Shown here: one piece after another, positions 16,638-24,305 of the stretch
Position numbering within the stretch: position 1 is the stretch's first letter
Layout of the letters: each line of letters begins with the position of its first letter
NCBI GenBank assembly: GCA_964641665.1
Contig: CAZXKO010000117.1
Span: 1 to 64,000 of the forward strand
DNA: 64,000 bases
Source of the DNA: Gp1-AA133 sp964641665
GTDB taxonomy: Bacteria > Acidobacteriota > Terriglobia > Terriglobales > Acidobacteriaceae
Direction: 5' to 3'
Notes under the pieces: generated by a model
Databases searched by the model: none
What the model was told of the DNA's origin: nothing
What the model saw: only the letters and a program-made list of their open reading frames with translations
Position numbers and translations under genes: made by a program

Positions 16638-17645
16638 ATGAAGCTCACCCCTGGAAAGCTGGCCGGCCTTAAGAAAGTTTCGAATGATCGCGGCGTCATT
16701 GCTGCTGCTGCCATGGATCAGCGCGGCTCGCTGCAGAAGTCTCTCGCAAAAGAAAAAGGCGGCGATGTAACCGACGCCATGATGTCAGAGTTCAAGACTC
16801 TGGTCACCGAAGTGCTGACCCCGCATGCCAGCGCGATCCTGCTCGACCCCGAGTGGGGACTGCCGGCCTCGAAGCGCCGCGCGCGCAATGCCGGCCTGCT
16901 GCTTGCCTATGAGAAGACGGGATACGACAAGACCGGTCCCGGCCGTCTGGGCGACCTGCTGGACCACTGGTCGGCACGGCGCCTGAAGGAAGCGGGCGCG
17001 GATTGCGTCAAGATTCTGCTCTATTACACGCCGTTCGATCCCAAGGACGTCAACGACAAGAAGCACGCCTGGGTCGAGCGCATCGGCGACGAGTGTCGCG
17101 CCAACGATATCCCGTACTTCCTTGAGTTCGTTGGTTACGAAGAGGGCGCGGATGAGAAAGGTCTGGAATACGCAAAGAAGAAACCACAGATCGTCACCGA
17201 GAGCATGCGGGAGTTCAGCAAGGACCGCTATGGGGTCGACGTGCTCAAGGTCGAAGTGCCGGTGAACATGAAGTTCGTCGAGGGAACGAAGTCGTTTGGC
17301 GGACAGAAGGCGTACACGAAGAATGAGGCCATTGACTTCTTCCACAAGGCTGCGAGCGTCGCGACCAAGCCGTTCATTTACCTGTCGGCGGGCGTGAGCA
17401 ACGCCGAGTTCAGCGAGACGCTGGAGCTGGCGGGCGAGTCGGGCGTGAAGTTCAATGGCGTGCTCTGCGGACGGGCCACGTGGAAGGAAGGCATCCCAAT
17501 CTACGCGAAGCAGGGTGCCGGCGCTTTCCGCAAGTGGCTCGAGACCGAGGGTGTGAAGAACATCAACAACGTCAACGACAAGCTGAAGGCAGCGACCTCT
17601 TGGCACTCGATCTATGAGGCGGAGCCGGCGCTGGTGGGGGCTTAG
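16638..17645 (+). CDS. lacD: Tagatose 1,6-bisphosphate aldolase (LacD type)
   Basis: The 335-residue class I aldolase starts at an ATG with a strong GGAGGAAAG site. Features are the opening KLAGLKKVSNDRGVIAAAAMDQRGSL, SAILLDPEWGLPA, KILLYYTPFDP, PYFLEFVGYE, and the Schiff-base lysine in DVLKVEVPVNMKFVEG (K204, equivalent to the LacD active-site lysine), then IYLSAGVSNAEFSETLELA and GVLCGRATWKEG. LacD-type enzymes cleave tagatose 1,6-bisphosphate to two triose phosphates and often also accept fructose 1,6-bisphosphate. No other tagatose-pathway genes are nearby, so it may serve central glycolysis. A terminator follows directly. Confidence 0.88.
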   Translation: MKLTPGKLAGLKKVSNDRGVIAAAAMDQRGSLQKSLAKEKGGDVTDAMMSEFKTLVTEVLTPHASAILLDPEWGLPASKRRARNAGLLLAYEKTGYDKTGPGRLGDLLDHWSARRLKEAGADCVKILLYYTPFDPKDVNDKKHAWVERIGDECRANDIPYFLEFVGYEEGADEKGLEYAKKKPQIVTESMREFSKDRYGVDVLKVEVPVNMKFVEGTKSFGGQKAYTKNEAIDFFHKAASVATKPFIYLSAGVSNAEFSETLELAGESGVKFNGVLCGRATWKEGIPIYAKQGAGAFRKWLETEGVKNINNVNDKLKAATSWHSIYEAEPALVGA

Positions 17646-17668
17646 GGTCGAGTTCGTTGTTTGTAGGA

Positions 17669-17700
17669 AGGCGTGTCTGCGGGCACGCCTTTTTGTTTTT
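17669..17700 (+). terminator. Rho-independent terminator of the aldolase gene
   Basis: Stem AGGCGTG (17669-17675) pairs with CACGCCT (17684-17690), loop TCTGCGGG, followed by TTTTGTTTTT. It begins 24 nt after the aldolase stop codon. Confidence 0.9.
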
Positions 17701-17822
17701 GCGCCGGAATGCTCTTAACGGGGGATGAGCAATGGCAAATGGCAAATGAGGCACAGGATGATTTCCTTGGCTTTTTTCCGGGAGTGACGTGCGGGGAAAC
17801 GCCTTTTGTTTTGCCGTGGCGG

Positions 17823-17990
17823 AAAGCTTTTAACCGCAGAGGACGCGGAGGACTCGCAGAGGGCGCGGAGAAAGGCTTTTAACCGGGAAGTTCGCTAAGA
17901 ACGGCCGCTAAGGGCGCGAAGGAACTCTGGCGGACGGAAAGCAGATTCCTCCGCCTCCGCTTTGCTCGGCGTCGGAATGACAAGGGATGG
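17823..17990. repeat. Dispersed repeats: ACCGCAGAGG type copy 3, then the TCCGCTTTGCTCGG type
   Basis: 17823-17925 carries TTAACCGCAGAGGACGCGG, CGCAGAGGGCGCGGAGAAAG and CTAAGGGCGCGAAGG, matching the elements at 6155-6265 and 14415-14600. 17938-17990 carries AGCAGATTCCTCCGCCTC and GCTCGGCGTCGGAATGAC, matching 16425-16470. The surrounding 17701-18081 holds no gene. Confidence 0.7.
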
Positions 17991-18081
17991 GAGGGTCCTG
18001 CGTGGGATCGTCACGGGTCTCGACGCAGGAAGCGGCGTCTCGTTCCCATAATGTAGGACACATGATGTAGGACAATGGATC

Positions 18082-18462
18082 ATGGATTCGGTGCGGATGG
18101 ATAAGTGGCTGTGGGCGGCGCGGTTTTTCAAGACGCGGACCCAGGCGGCGCGGGCGTGTGAGCTGGGGAGGATTCAATCGAACCGGCAGCCGGCCAAGGC
18201 GGCGCGCGAGGTTCGGGTGGGAGACATGTTGCGGGTCACGAACGAGGGCGGCGACTTCGAGGTGGAGGTGCTGCTGCTCAGCGACGTGCGGGGTCCGGCT
18301 TTGGTGGCGCAGACGCTCTACCGCGAGACGGACGCGAGCAAGGAGCAGCGGCTGAAGGTGGCAGCGGAGCACAGGGCGATGCGACAATTTGAGCAGTTGC
18401 CGCCGGGGCGGCCGTCGAAGCGCGACCGGCGGAGGATCATCCAATTCCGGGAGAGAATGTAA
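18082..18462 (+). CDS. S4-domain RNA-binding protein (Hsp15/RlbA-like)
   Basis: The 126-residue basic protein has an S4 domain at its N-terminus: MDKWLWAARFFKTRTQAARACELGRIQSNRQPAKAAREVRVGDMLRV. This is the classic heat-shock Hsp15 arrangement. The C-terminal extension is Arg-rich (PPGRPSKRDRRRIIQFRERM). In E. coli Hsp15 binds 50S subunits carrying stalled nascent chains. Whether this protein does the same is an inference from domain and length. A plus-strand cysteine synthase-like gene follows after 23 nt and is probably co-transcribed. Confidence 0.88.
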   Translation: MDSVRMDKWLWAARFFKTRTQAARACELGRIQSNRQPAKAAREVRVGDMLRVTNEGGDFEVEVLLLSDVRGPALVAQTLYRETDASKEQRLKVAAEHRAMRQFEQLPPGRPSKRDRRRIIQFRERM

Positions 18463-18485
18463 GTGAATTCGAAAGGTCGGGCATC

Positions 18486-19460
18486 ATGAGCGAAATGCCG
18501 GGAGACATCCTGGATTGCATTGGCAACACTACTTTGCTGGCACTGTGCCACGTCACACCCAGGAATGGGGCGCGCATCCTGCTGAAGATGGAAAGCGAAA
18601 ACCCTACGGGCAGCATGAAGGACCGCATGGCACTGGCCATGATCGAAGCGGCGGAGGCGGACGGGCGGCTGAAGTCCGGAGGCTGCGTGGTGGAATATAC
18701 GGGCGGCAGCACCGGCGTGTCGCTGGCGCTGGTGTGCGCGGTGAAGCGATATCCACTGCACATTGTGAGTTCGGACGCGTTCGCGCAGGAGAAGCTCGAT
18801 CAGATGAAGATTCTGGGGGCGAGTCTCGAGATCGTGCGCAGCGACAGCGGGGGCATGACCGAGAAACTCACGCGCGACATGGTGGAAGCGGCCCGCGTGA
18901 TTGCGGAAAGGACGGGCGCGTTGGGGACGGATCAGCTGAAAAATACTGACCAGCTGGCGGCCTATCACAAAATGGCAGACGAAATCTGGACGCAGACCCG
19001 TGGGCAGATCGATGGCCTGGTGCAGAGCGTGGGCACGGCGGCATCCCTGCGTGGCTTGGGCGAGGCGTTGCGCCGGCGCAAGGCGACGATCCGGATGGTG
19101 GCGGTCGAGCCAGCGGAATCGGCGGTGTTGTCGGGCGGTCCGGCCGGGTCGCACAAGATTGACGGGGTGGGAGCAGGTTTCGTGGTGCCGCTGTGGGAGA
19201 AAAATACGGCGGACCGCATTGAGCAGGTCTCGACCGAGGAGGCGACGGCGATGGCGCTGAGGCTGGCGCGCGAGGAAGGGCTGTTCGCGGGAACTTCGAC
19301 CGGCGCGAATGTCATCGGGGCTTTGCGGTTGGCGGAGCAGCTGGGGCCGGGAGCGACGGTCGTGACCATCCTGTGCGATACGGGGATGAAATATTTGAAG
19401 AGTTATCGGAATGAACTTCGCAACGAAGAAGAGCGTCCGCAGAATGTGGGCGCGAAGTAG
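18486..19460 (+). CDS. Cysteine synthase-like PLP enzyme (second paralogue)
   Basis: The 324-residue fold type II PLP enzyme shows DCIGNTTLLAL, the PLP lysine in ENPTGSMKDRMAL (K45), EYTGGSTGVSLALV, QSVGTAASLRGLGEAL, GGPAGSHKIDGVGAGF and TSTGANVIGAL. It is clearly related to CysK, but the motifs differ: SMKDR for SVKDR, EYTGGSTG for EATAGNTG, and the C-terminal LCDTGMKYLKS. These variants occur in cystathionine beta-synthase-like and O-phosphoserine-type members, so the substrate may not be O-acetylserine. The true CysK candidate is at 5107-6057. The upstream neighbour is an S4 protein. Confidence 0.87.
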   Translation: MSEMPGDILDCIGNTTLLALCHVTPRNGARILLKMESENPTGSMKDRMALAMIEAAEADGRLKSGGCVVEYTGGSTGVSLALVCAVKRYPLHIVSSDAFAQEKLDQMKILGASLEIVRSDSGGMTEKLTRDMVEAARVIAERTGALGTDQLKNTDQLAAYHKMADEIWTQTRGQIDGLVQSVGTAASLRGLGEALRRRKATIRMVAVEPAESAVLSGGPAGSHKIDGVGAGFVVPLWEKNTADRIEQVSTEEATAMALRLAREEGLFAGTSTGANVIGALRLAEQLGPGATVVTILCDTGMKYLKSYRNELRNEEERPQNVGAK

Positions 19461-19552
19461 CTCTGAGGGGCTGAGGGCTTCTATTCGCGCCGGCCTGATG
19501 CCCGCGATTCCGGAGCGTTTAAGATTGTGGGGGCGGTAAAAGAGCATTCGAT

Positions 19553-20344
19553 ATGGCCGATACGAATCAGACTGCACTGATCACCGGAGCATCCGCCGGA
19601 CTTGGGTATGAATTTGCCAAGCTGTTTGCGCGTGACAAGTACAACCTGGTGCTGGTGGCGCGCAGCGGGCCGAAACTGGACGAACTTGCGGAGCAACTGC
19701 CGCAGCGGCACGGAGTTTCGGTCAAGACGATTCCGGTGGACCTGGGGCTGCCGCGGGCGGCGCAGGATCTGTTTGAGGAGACGCAGCGGGCGGGTGTGCA
19801 CGTCGACATCCTGGTAAACAACGCGGGGTACGGGAAATCGGGGGAGTTTGCGGCGATTCCGGTGGAAGAGGAGTACGGGCAGATCCAGCTGAACGTCACG
19901 GCGCTTACGCTGCTGACGAAACTCTACCTGGGGCCGATGCTGGAAAGGCGGTCGGGCAAGATCATGAACGTGGCGTCGACCGCGGCGTTTCAGCCGGGGC
20001 CTTTGATGGCAGTTTATTACGCGACCAAGGCGTACGTGCTGTCGTTCTCCGAGGCGATTGCCGATGAGTTGCGGAGTTCGGGAGTGCAGGTGACGTGCTT
20101 CTGTCCGGGCGCGACGCTGACCGAATTCCAGAAGCGGGCGGAGACAGAGAACTCGCGTCTGTTCAAACAGCTGGCGCCCATGGACGCGAAGACGGTGGCG
20201 GAAGACGGTTACCGCGCGCTGATGGCGGGCAAGAGCCTGGCCATCTCGGGATTCAAGAACTGGCTCGTGGCAGAGTCGGTGCGCTTCGCGCCGCGGAAAT
20301 GGGTGACGGCGATATCGCGGTGGGTGGCGGAGCCGGTGAAGTGA
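19553..20344 (+). CDS. Short-chain dehydrogenase/reductase (SDR)
   Basis: The 263-residue classical SDR has the nucleotide-binding TGASAGLG motif (11-18), the NNAGYG motif (89-94), catalytic S142, Y155 and K159 (YYATK), and PG in CFCPGATLTEF. The D62-containing strand and arginine at about 37 (VARSGPKL) point to NADP(H) preference. The C-terminus (FKNWLVAESVRFAPRKWVTAISRW) is amphipathic and resembles the membrane-associating tail of DltE/YbbO-like SDRs. The substrate cannot be deduced. It lies 92 nt after the second cysteine synthase-like gene. Confidence 0.9.
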   Translation: MADTNQTALITGASAGLGYEFAKLFARDKYNLVLVARSGPKLDELAEQLPQRHGVSVKTIPVDLGLPRAAQDLFEETQRAGVHVDILVNNAGYGKSGEFAAIPVEEEYGQIQLNVTALTLLTKLYLGPMLERRSGKIMNVASTAAFQPGPLMAVYYATKAYVLSFSEAIADELRSSGVQVTCFCPGATLTEFQKRAETENSRLFKQLAPMDAKTVAEDGYRALMAGKSLAISGFKNWLVAESVRFAPRKWVTAISRWVAEPVK

Positions 20345-20351
20345 GGGGGAG

Positions 20352-20816
20352 TTGTGGTTGGCGCTGCGAACGTCCGGGCGTTCCCACGTCAATGTGCTGC
20401 AGAGTATCGGGAGGCTCCTCTTTCGCCCCTTGCTTTCGGGTTCTCGCGCTCTTCCCACGGCTTATGGAGGCGCAGTTTCGTTTATTTTTCTGGCGCACAG
20501 CCGGCAGTTCGTTGTAGACGTGGGCTCGCCCATGGAGATGACGCTGCCGCAACCGATGACTCTGGCCGAAAGCAAGGTCGGCGACGCGGTGCGCGATGCG
20601 GAGGCTCATCCGGTGACGACGATGCCGGTGGCGAAGCGTCCGCCGCCGGAGGTGGTGGGCCCGACGAACACGGGCACGTGCTACACACCGGGAACACCAG
20701 GCATGCCGCCGACGGTCATCCCGGGCACGCCACCGATAGGAGACTCGCCGGGCACTCCGGACGTCATCATTCCCGGTACTCCGGCGATTCCGGGAACACC
20801 GTATCCTTGTCCGTGA
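20352..20816 (+). CDS. Fragment of a PGTP-repeat protein, probably 5'-truncated
   Basis: The 154-codon frame has two unlike parts. From about residue 50 on, QFVVDVGSPMEMTLPQPMTLAESKV leads into a Pro-rich tail with repeated PGTP units (CYTPGTPGMPPTVIPGTPP ... IPGTPAIPGTPYPCP). This looks like the C-terminus of an exported acidobacterial protein. The first 45 codons (MWLALRTSGRSHVNVLQSIGR...) look like translated intergenic DNA and give no signal peptide. The simplest reading is a remnant whose N-terminal domain was lost. It lies 7 nt after the SDR stop, with no clear ribosome site. Function is unknown. Confidence 0.45.
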   Translation: MWLALRTSGRSHVNVLQSIGRLLFRPLLSGSRALPTAYGGAVSFIFLAHSRQFVVDVGSPMEMTLPQPMTLAESKVGDAVRDAEAHPVTTMPVAKRPPPEVVGPTNTGTCYTPGTPGMPPTVIPGTPPIGDSPGTPDVIIPGTPAIPGTPYPCP

Positions 20817-20938
20817 TGTTGGAGGGAAACCAAGAATAATAGAGGCCCTCCGAATCGCACCCGCCAAAAACGCACCCAGACCGTGCATCTCCGCCCGCCG
20901 ACTGAAACCGTTGCCTGAGCCCTCTGCTTTTATATGCC

Positions 20939-20968
20939 TTGACACGTATATGCTCTTTGGAGTATATC
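20939..20968 (+). promoter_or_regulatory. Promoter and probable operator of the ArsR operon
   Basis: A perfect -35 box TTGACA (20939-20944) is followed after 18 nt by TATATC (20963-20968). An imperfect inverted repeat ATATGCTC-TTTG-GAGTATAT lies at 20949-20968, within the spacer and -10 region. The ATG of the ArsR-type regulator is 6 nt past the -10 box, so the transcript would be leaderless. An ArsR dimer on the repeat would block its own promoter. Confidence 0.65.
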
Positions 20969-20974
20969 AAGCGA

Positions 20975-21358
20975 ATGGAATCTGTCTTCGAAATCATTGC
21001 GGAGCCGAACCGCCGCGCGATATTGAGCCTGCTGGTCTTGTCACAACAGTCGGTGGGAGAGATCGAGCGTCAGCTTCGTATGCCGCAGCCGACCGTGTCA
21101 AAGCATCTGCGAGTGCTGCGAGAGGCCGGTTTCGTGCAGTCCACCGTGGACGCACAGCGCCGTCTCTACCGGCTGAAACCTGAACCATTTCAGGAGGTGG
21201 ATGCCTGGCTGACTCAGTTCCGCCGGTTCTGGTCCGCTCACGTAGATGCTCTTGAACGCCACCTCAACCGCATGGACCACTCAACCCCAACGGAAAAAAA
21301 GACAAGGAGAAGCCGACGCGCCCCAAACCGCGGACGTGACAAAGGAGAGAGAAAGTGA
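20975..21358 (+). CDS. ArsR-family winged-helix transcriptional regulator
   Basis: The 127-residue regulator starts at the ATG at 20975. Its winged helix reads MESVFEIIAEPNRRAILSLLVLSQQSVGEIERQLRMPQPTVSKHLRVLREAGFVQSTVDAQRRLYRLKPEPFQEVDAWL, typical of the ArsR/SmtB subgroup found with SRPBCC and VOC proteins. No metal-binding cysteine pair (CVC) is present, so arsenic or zinc sensing is unlikely. The C-terminal 30 residues are basic and low-complexity. The stop codon overlaps the GTG start of the VOC gene (GTGA), and the AHSA1-type gene follows, giving a three- or four-gene operon. Confidence 0.9.
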   Translation: MESVFEIIAEPNRRAILSLLVLSQQSVGEIERQLRMPQPTVSKHLRVLREAGFVQSTVDAQRRLYRLKPEPFQEVDAWLTQFRRFWSAHVDALERHLNRMDHSTPTEKKTRRSRRAPNRGRDKGERK

Positions 21359-21753
21359 AAATCAAATTGACCAGCGTATACGTCGACGACCAGGACAAGG
21401 CCCTCCATTTCTATACGGAGGTACTGGGCTTTGCCAAGAAGACCGATTTCAGTCAGGGCCCATATCGCTGGCTGACCGTGGCTTCACCCGAGGAGCCGGA
21501 CGGCACTGAGCTGCAGCTGGCGCTGAACAACAGCCCTGCAGCCAAAGTCTATCAGCAGGCGATCTTTCAACAGGGCCAGCCCGCGGCCATGTTCTTCACC
21601 GACGACGTCAAGGGCGACTACGAGCGGATCAAGGGCCGCGGCGCCGAGTTCACGATGCCCCCCACTGACGTGACCGGCTCGACCATTGCGAAGCTCAAGG
21701 ACAACTGCGGCAACCTCATTCAGCTCACCCAGCTGGCACGCTATTCACGCTAA
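21355..21753 (+). CDS. VOC-family (glyoxalase/dioxygenase fold) protein
   Basis: The 132-residue single VOC module (two beta-alpha-beta-beta-beta units) is made of KLTSVYVDDQDKALHFYTEVLGFAKKTDFSQG, RWLTVASPEEPDGTELQLAL and AAMFFTDDVKGDYERIKGRGAEFTMPPTDVTGSTIAKLKDNCGNLIQLTQL. The start is a GTG overlapping the ArsR stop, with AAAGGAGAG just upstream. Proteins of this set are often annotated as extradiol dioxygenase-like or antibiotic-resistance-like, but activity cannot be inferred. The glyoxalase I metal ligands are not all evident. The next gene starts 10 nt after the stop. Confidence 0.87.
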   Translation: MKIKLTSVYVDDQDKALHFYTEVLGFAKKTDFSQGPYRWLTVASPEEPDGTELQLALNNSPAAKVYQQAIFQQGQPAAMFFTDDVKGDYERIKGRGAEFTMPPTDVTGSTIAKLKDNCGNLIQLTQLARYSR

Positions 21754-21763
21754 GGAGAGGAAG

Positions 21764-22351
21764 TTGACCAATCGCGAGCAGTACGCACCGGGGCCGGCCA
21801 GCGGGGCGCAGATACGAAAGGACCGGGGACAAAACGGTGAGGAAAAGTGGACGCTCATTCTCGTCCGCGAACTGCGCCACGCGCCGGAAAAAGTCTGGCA
21901 GGCGCTGACCGACCCGGCGCATCTGCGCGAGTGGGCGCCCTTCGACGCCGATGGGAGCCTGGGCATGGTTGGAGCCACGGTGAAGCTCACCACCGTGGGC
22001 GCGCCCGTACCGCGTGTTACCGAAACAAAGGTGACGCGCGCCGATGCTCCCGAGGTGCTTGAGTACAAGTGGGGCGACTTCGATATGCGGTGGGAACTCG
22101 AAGCCCTGGGTGGCGGCACGCGCCTGACGCTCTGGACCAACATCGGTCACCGCTTCATCGCAATGGGTGCGGCCGGGTGGCACATTTGTTTCGATGTTCT
22201 CGATCACCTTCTCGCAGGAACTCCCATTGGACGCATGGTTGGCCCCGAGGCCATGAAGTTCGGCGGCTGGCAACGGTTGAACACGGAGTACGGCAAGCAG
22301 TTCGGTATCGAATCGCCCAACCGGCCGCCGCAGGCGGCGCAAAAGCCGTGA
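21764..22351 (+). CDS. SRPBCC/AHSA1-type ligand-binding protein
   Basis: The protein is 195 residues from a TTG start with a strong GGAGAGG site (21754-21760). The START-like fold is recognised by WTLILVRELRHAPEKVWQALTDPAHLREWAPFDADGSLGMVG, PRVTETKVTRADAPEVLEYKWGDFDMRWELEALGGGTRLTLWTNIG and a C-terminal helix (GWHICFDVLDHLLAG). The family binds hydrophobic ligands in a helix-grip cavity; some members activate Hsp90. Gene order ArsR-VOC-SRPBCC is common in soil bacteria, where the ArsR protein controls the other two. The C-terminal tail is short and Pro-rich. The DUF4256 gene follows after 21 nt. Confidence 0.87.
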   Translation: MTNREQYAPGPASGAQIRKDRGQNGEEKWTLILVRELRHAPEKVWQALTDPAHLREWAPFDADGSLGMVGATVKLTTVGAPVPRVTETKVTRADAPEVLEYKWGDFDMRWELEALGGGTRLTLWTNIGHRFIAMGAAGWHICFDVLDHLLAGTPIGRMVGPEAMKFGGWQRLNTEYGKQFGIESPNRPPQAAQKP

Positions 22352-22372
22352 ATTGAGGTGGATCGTAAAGCA

Positions 22373-22951
22373 ATGCACCAGCGACTTACGAGAAATAAAA
22401 AGGAGTTGTCATCAGAACAAGGCAAAGAACTGCTCAGCGCCTTGAAAGCCCGTTTTGAGAAAAACATGCACCGCCATAAAGGCATTGAATGGGCTCACGT
22501 GCAAGCGAAGCTGGCAGCGAATGCTGAGAAACTGTGGTCACTCAATGAAATGGAAAACACTGGGGGCGAACCGGACGTGATTGGTCAGGATAAAAAGACG
22601 GGCGAATACTTTTTTTACGATTGCTCCGCGGAAAGCCCCAAGGGCCGCAGAAGTGTTTGCTACGACCGTGAAGCGCTGGAGTCAAGGAAGGAACATAAAC
22701 CAGGAGATAACGCCGTTGATATGGCAGCTGCCATGGGCGTTGAACTTTTGACGGAAGAACAGTATCGAGAGTTGCAGAAACTTGGAGATTTCGATACGAA
22801 AACGTCGAGCTGGGTGAAAACACCTTCTAAAGTCAGAAAGCTCGGCGGGGCCCTCTTTTGCGATCGCCGTTTCGACACTGTCTTCCTGTATCACAACGGT
22901 GCGGAATCCTACTACGCCGCGAGAGGGTTCCGTAGCGGGCTAAGGGTTTAA
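22373..22951 (+). CDS. DUF4256 family protein
   Basis: The 192-residue cytoplasmic protein matches DUF4256 over nearly all its length: SSEQGKELLSALKARFEKNMHRHKGIEWAHVQAKL, LWSLNEMENTGGEPDVIGQDKKTGEYFFYDCSAESPKGRRSVCYDREALESRKEHKPGDNA, MGVELLTEEQYRELQKLGDFDTKTSSWVKTP and LGGALFCDRRFDTVFLYHNGAESYYAARGFRSGLRV. The function is unknown. The ATG at 22373 follows a GAGGTG site; a GTG at 22358 is also in frame but overlaps that site. It lies 21 nt after the SRPBCC gene and is probably the last gene of the ArsR operon. Confidence 0.87.
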   Translation: MHQRLTRNKKELSSEQGKELLSALKARFEKNMHRHKGIEWAHVQAKLAANAEKLWSLNEMENTGGEPDVIGQDKKTGEYFFYDCSAESPKGRRSVCYDREALESRKEHKPGDNAVDMAAAMGVELLTEEQYRELQKLGDFDTKTSSWVKTPSKVRKLGGALFCDRRFDTVFLYHNGAESYYAARGFRSGLRV

Positions 22952-23121
22952 CTTTCGCAGATGTGCCCCATCGTTGCGCGTTCTTTGGGCAAGAGCTTGC
23001 CCTGAGTCGAAGGGTGGATTCCAGGACCCGGACGTCTGGCATCGAGGGATAGGAGCTGCACGAACTCCTAGCGGAAGTTCAGGAAAGAAAAGACCGAAGA
23101 CCAAATTCAAGGAGTGACATC

Positions 23122-23385
23122 GTGGCCCAATCAACCAATGCAGGAAACATCGTGAACCGAGGCATCGCCCGTTCGATTTTCCGTTGGATTCACATCATCT
23201 TCAGCATTCCGATACTCGGCTATATCTATAGTCCGTTTGACAAACTTCCAGGTTACGCCGCCCCAACCCGGTATGTCTTCCTTCCTATGATGGTGCTTAC
23301 GGGGTTGTGGATGTGGAAAGGCCACGTCCTTCGACGCCTTGTTTCGAACAGACCGTCGTATCAAGACGCTACAGCGAACCGCTGA
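23122..23385 (+). CDS. Small membrane protein, two membrane segments
   Basis: The 87-residue protein begins at a GTG with AAGGAG 7 nt upstream. Two hydrophobic stretches (about 18-36, SIFRWIHIIFSIPILGYIY, and 51-66, YVFLPMMVLTGLWMWKG) flank a short loop with SPFDKLPGYAAPTR. The C-terminus is basic. Similar small membrane proteins of unknown role occur in Acidobacteriota and Bacteroidota, often near SRPBCC or ArsR genes. The preceding 170 nt hold a CTTGCCCTGAGTCGAAGGG intergenic repeat and no gene. Confidence 0.65.
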   Translation: MAQSTNAGNIVNRGIARSIFRWIHIIFSIPILGYIYSPFDKLPGYAAPTRYVFLPMMVLTGLWMWKGHVLRRLVSNRPSYQDATANR

Positions 23386-23587
23386 CGGCGCGGCTCTGCT
23401 GCTCGAGCACTTCTTCTGGCACCGCCTGTTCAGATCGTTGGAGTGCGTGGAGGCGGCGATGTCGGCGACATCCCCGCTCAAGCCAAACCGGGCTCGAGTG
23501 GGCCACTTGCCAGAAGACCCTGCCACTTGCGGAGGTTGCAGGTTCCCCTGAGCGCAGCTAAATTAGGTGCGAGCGTTGGAACTGTAC

Positions 23588-24049
23588 ATGAAAGGGGACG
23601 TCCCAGTGGAACCTGCTTCTGCATTCATCGACGAGAAGATCAAGCAACTTGGGGATTGGCGCGGGAAGATGCTCGCGAGAGTGCGCACAATCATTCACCA
23701 GGCAGACCCTGAGATCGTCGAAGAGTGGAAGTGGGTCAAGCCGACATCGCCGGGGACCCCCGTCTTCTCCCACGGCGGCATCGTCTGCACGGGAGAGACG
23801 CACAAGAACGTCGTCAAGATGACATTTGCCAAGGGAGCTGCGTTGAAGGACCCTTCCGGTCTATTTAACTCCAGCCTCGACGGGAATGTCAGGCGCGCCA
23901 TCGACATCCACGAAGGCGAAAACATCGATGAGGCGGCCTTGAAGGATCTCATCCGCGCCGCCGTGGCGCTCAATCTCAAGGGCAAGACCAAGACCGAGCC
24001 GAAGAGCAAGCCGAAGCCCCGGCGAGCGAGCAGTAAGCGCGCCGACTAG
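23588..24049 (+). CDS. DUF1801 domain protein
   Basis: The protein is 153 residues from the ATG at 23588 (a GTG at 23567 would add 7). The DUF1801/YdhG-like fold is seen in AFIDEKIKQLGDWRGKMLARVRTIIHQADPEIVEEWKWVKPTSPGTPVFSHGGIVCTGETHKNVVKMTFAKGAAL and RAIDIHEGENIDEAALKDLIRAAVALN. A Lys/Pro/Arg-rich tail follows (KTKTEPKSKPKPRRASSKRAD). Members are small frataxin-like-fold proteins with no settled function. The 200 nt before it hold no convincing gene. It is the last intact backbone gene before the tRNA fragment. Confidence 0.85.
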   Translation: MKGDVPVEPASAFIDEKIKQLGDWRGKMLARVRTIIHQADPEIVEEWKWVKPTSPGTPVFSHGGIVCTGETHKNVVKMTFAKGAALKDPSGLFNSSLDGNVRRAIDIHEGENIDEAALKDLIRAAVALNLKGKTKTEPKSKPKPRRASSKRAD

Positions 24050-24259
24050 CTTGATCGCAGGTCCTGCATCTTAGGTCATTCGCGGATTCAGGCCAGCACT
24101 CGACCTTTACACGGACGAAGACCTGACGAGATGATCACAGCTCAAGAGAAGTTCCTTGACGCATTGGGATTCTAAGCTGGAAATGTCCAGCGAAGCGTGT
24201 GGGTGAGACTGCGGGTAGACTTCAGTGGAAGCACCATTCATTAACCGCTCTGGAATGAA

Positions 24260-24305
24260 TGGCGGGGACGACGGGACTCGAACCCGCGGCCTCTGCCGTG
24301 ACAGA
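24260..24305 (-). other. 3' fragment of tRNA-Asp (putative attachment-site scar)
   Basis: Read on the minus strand this is the anticodon loop to CCA end of a tRNA: CTGTCACGGCAGAGG, T-arm CGGGTTCGAGTCCCG and the acceptor end ending in CCA (24262-24260). The GTC anticodon and the match to known tRNA-Asp 3' halves identify it as Asp. The 5' half is missing: the bases that should pair with GGCAGAG are replaced by unrelated sequence. Tyrosine-recombinase elements use exactly this tRNA segment as their attachment core, so this is most likely an attL/attR remnant. By orientation, the mobile DNA would lie to the right and the intact tRNA gene at its far end. Confidence 0.8.

Noticed and set aside
23386..23587. 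Short frames between the small membrane protein and the DUF1801 gene
   Set aside because: They are Arg/Ser-rich or Cys-rich in several overlapping frames and have no ribosome site or family resemblance.
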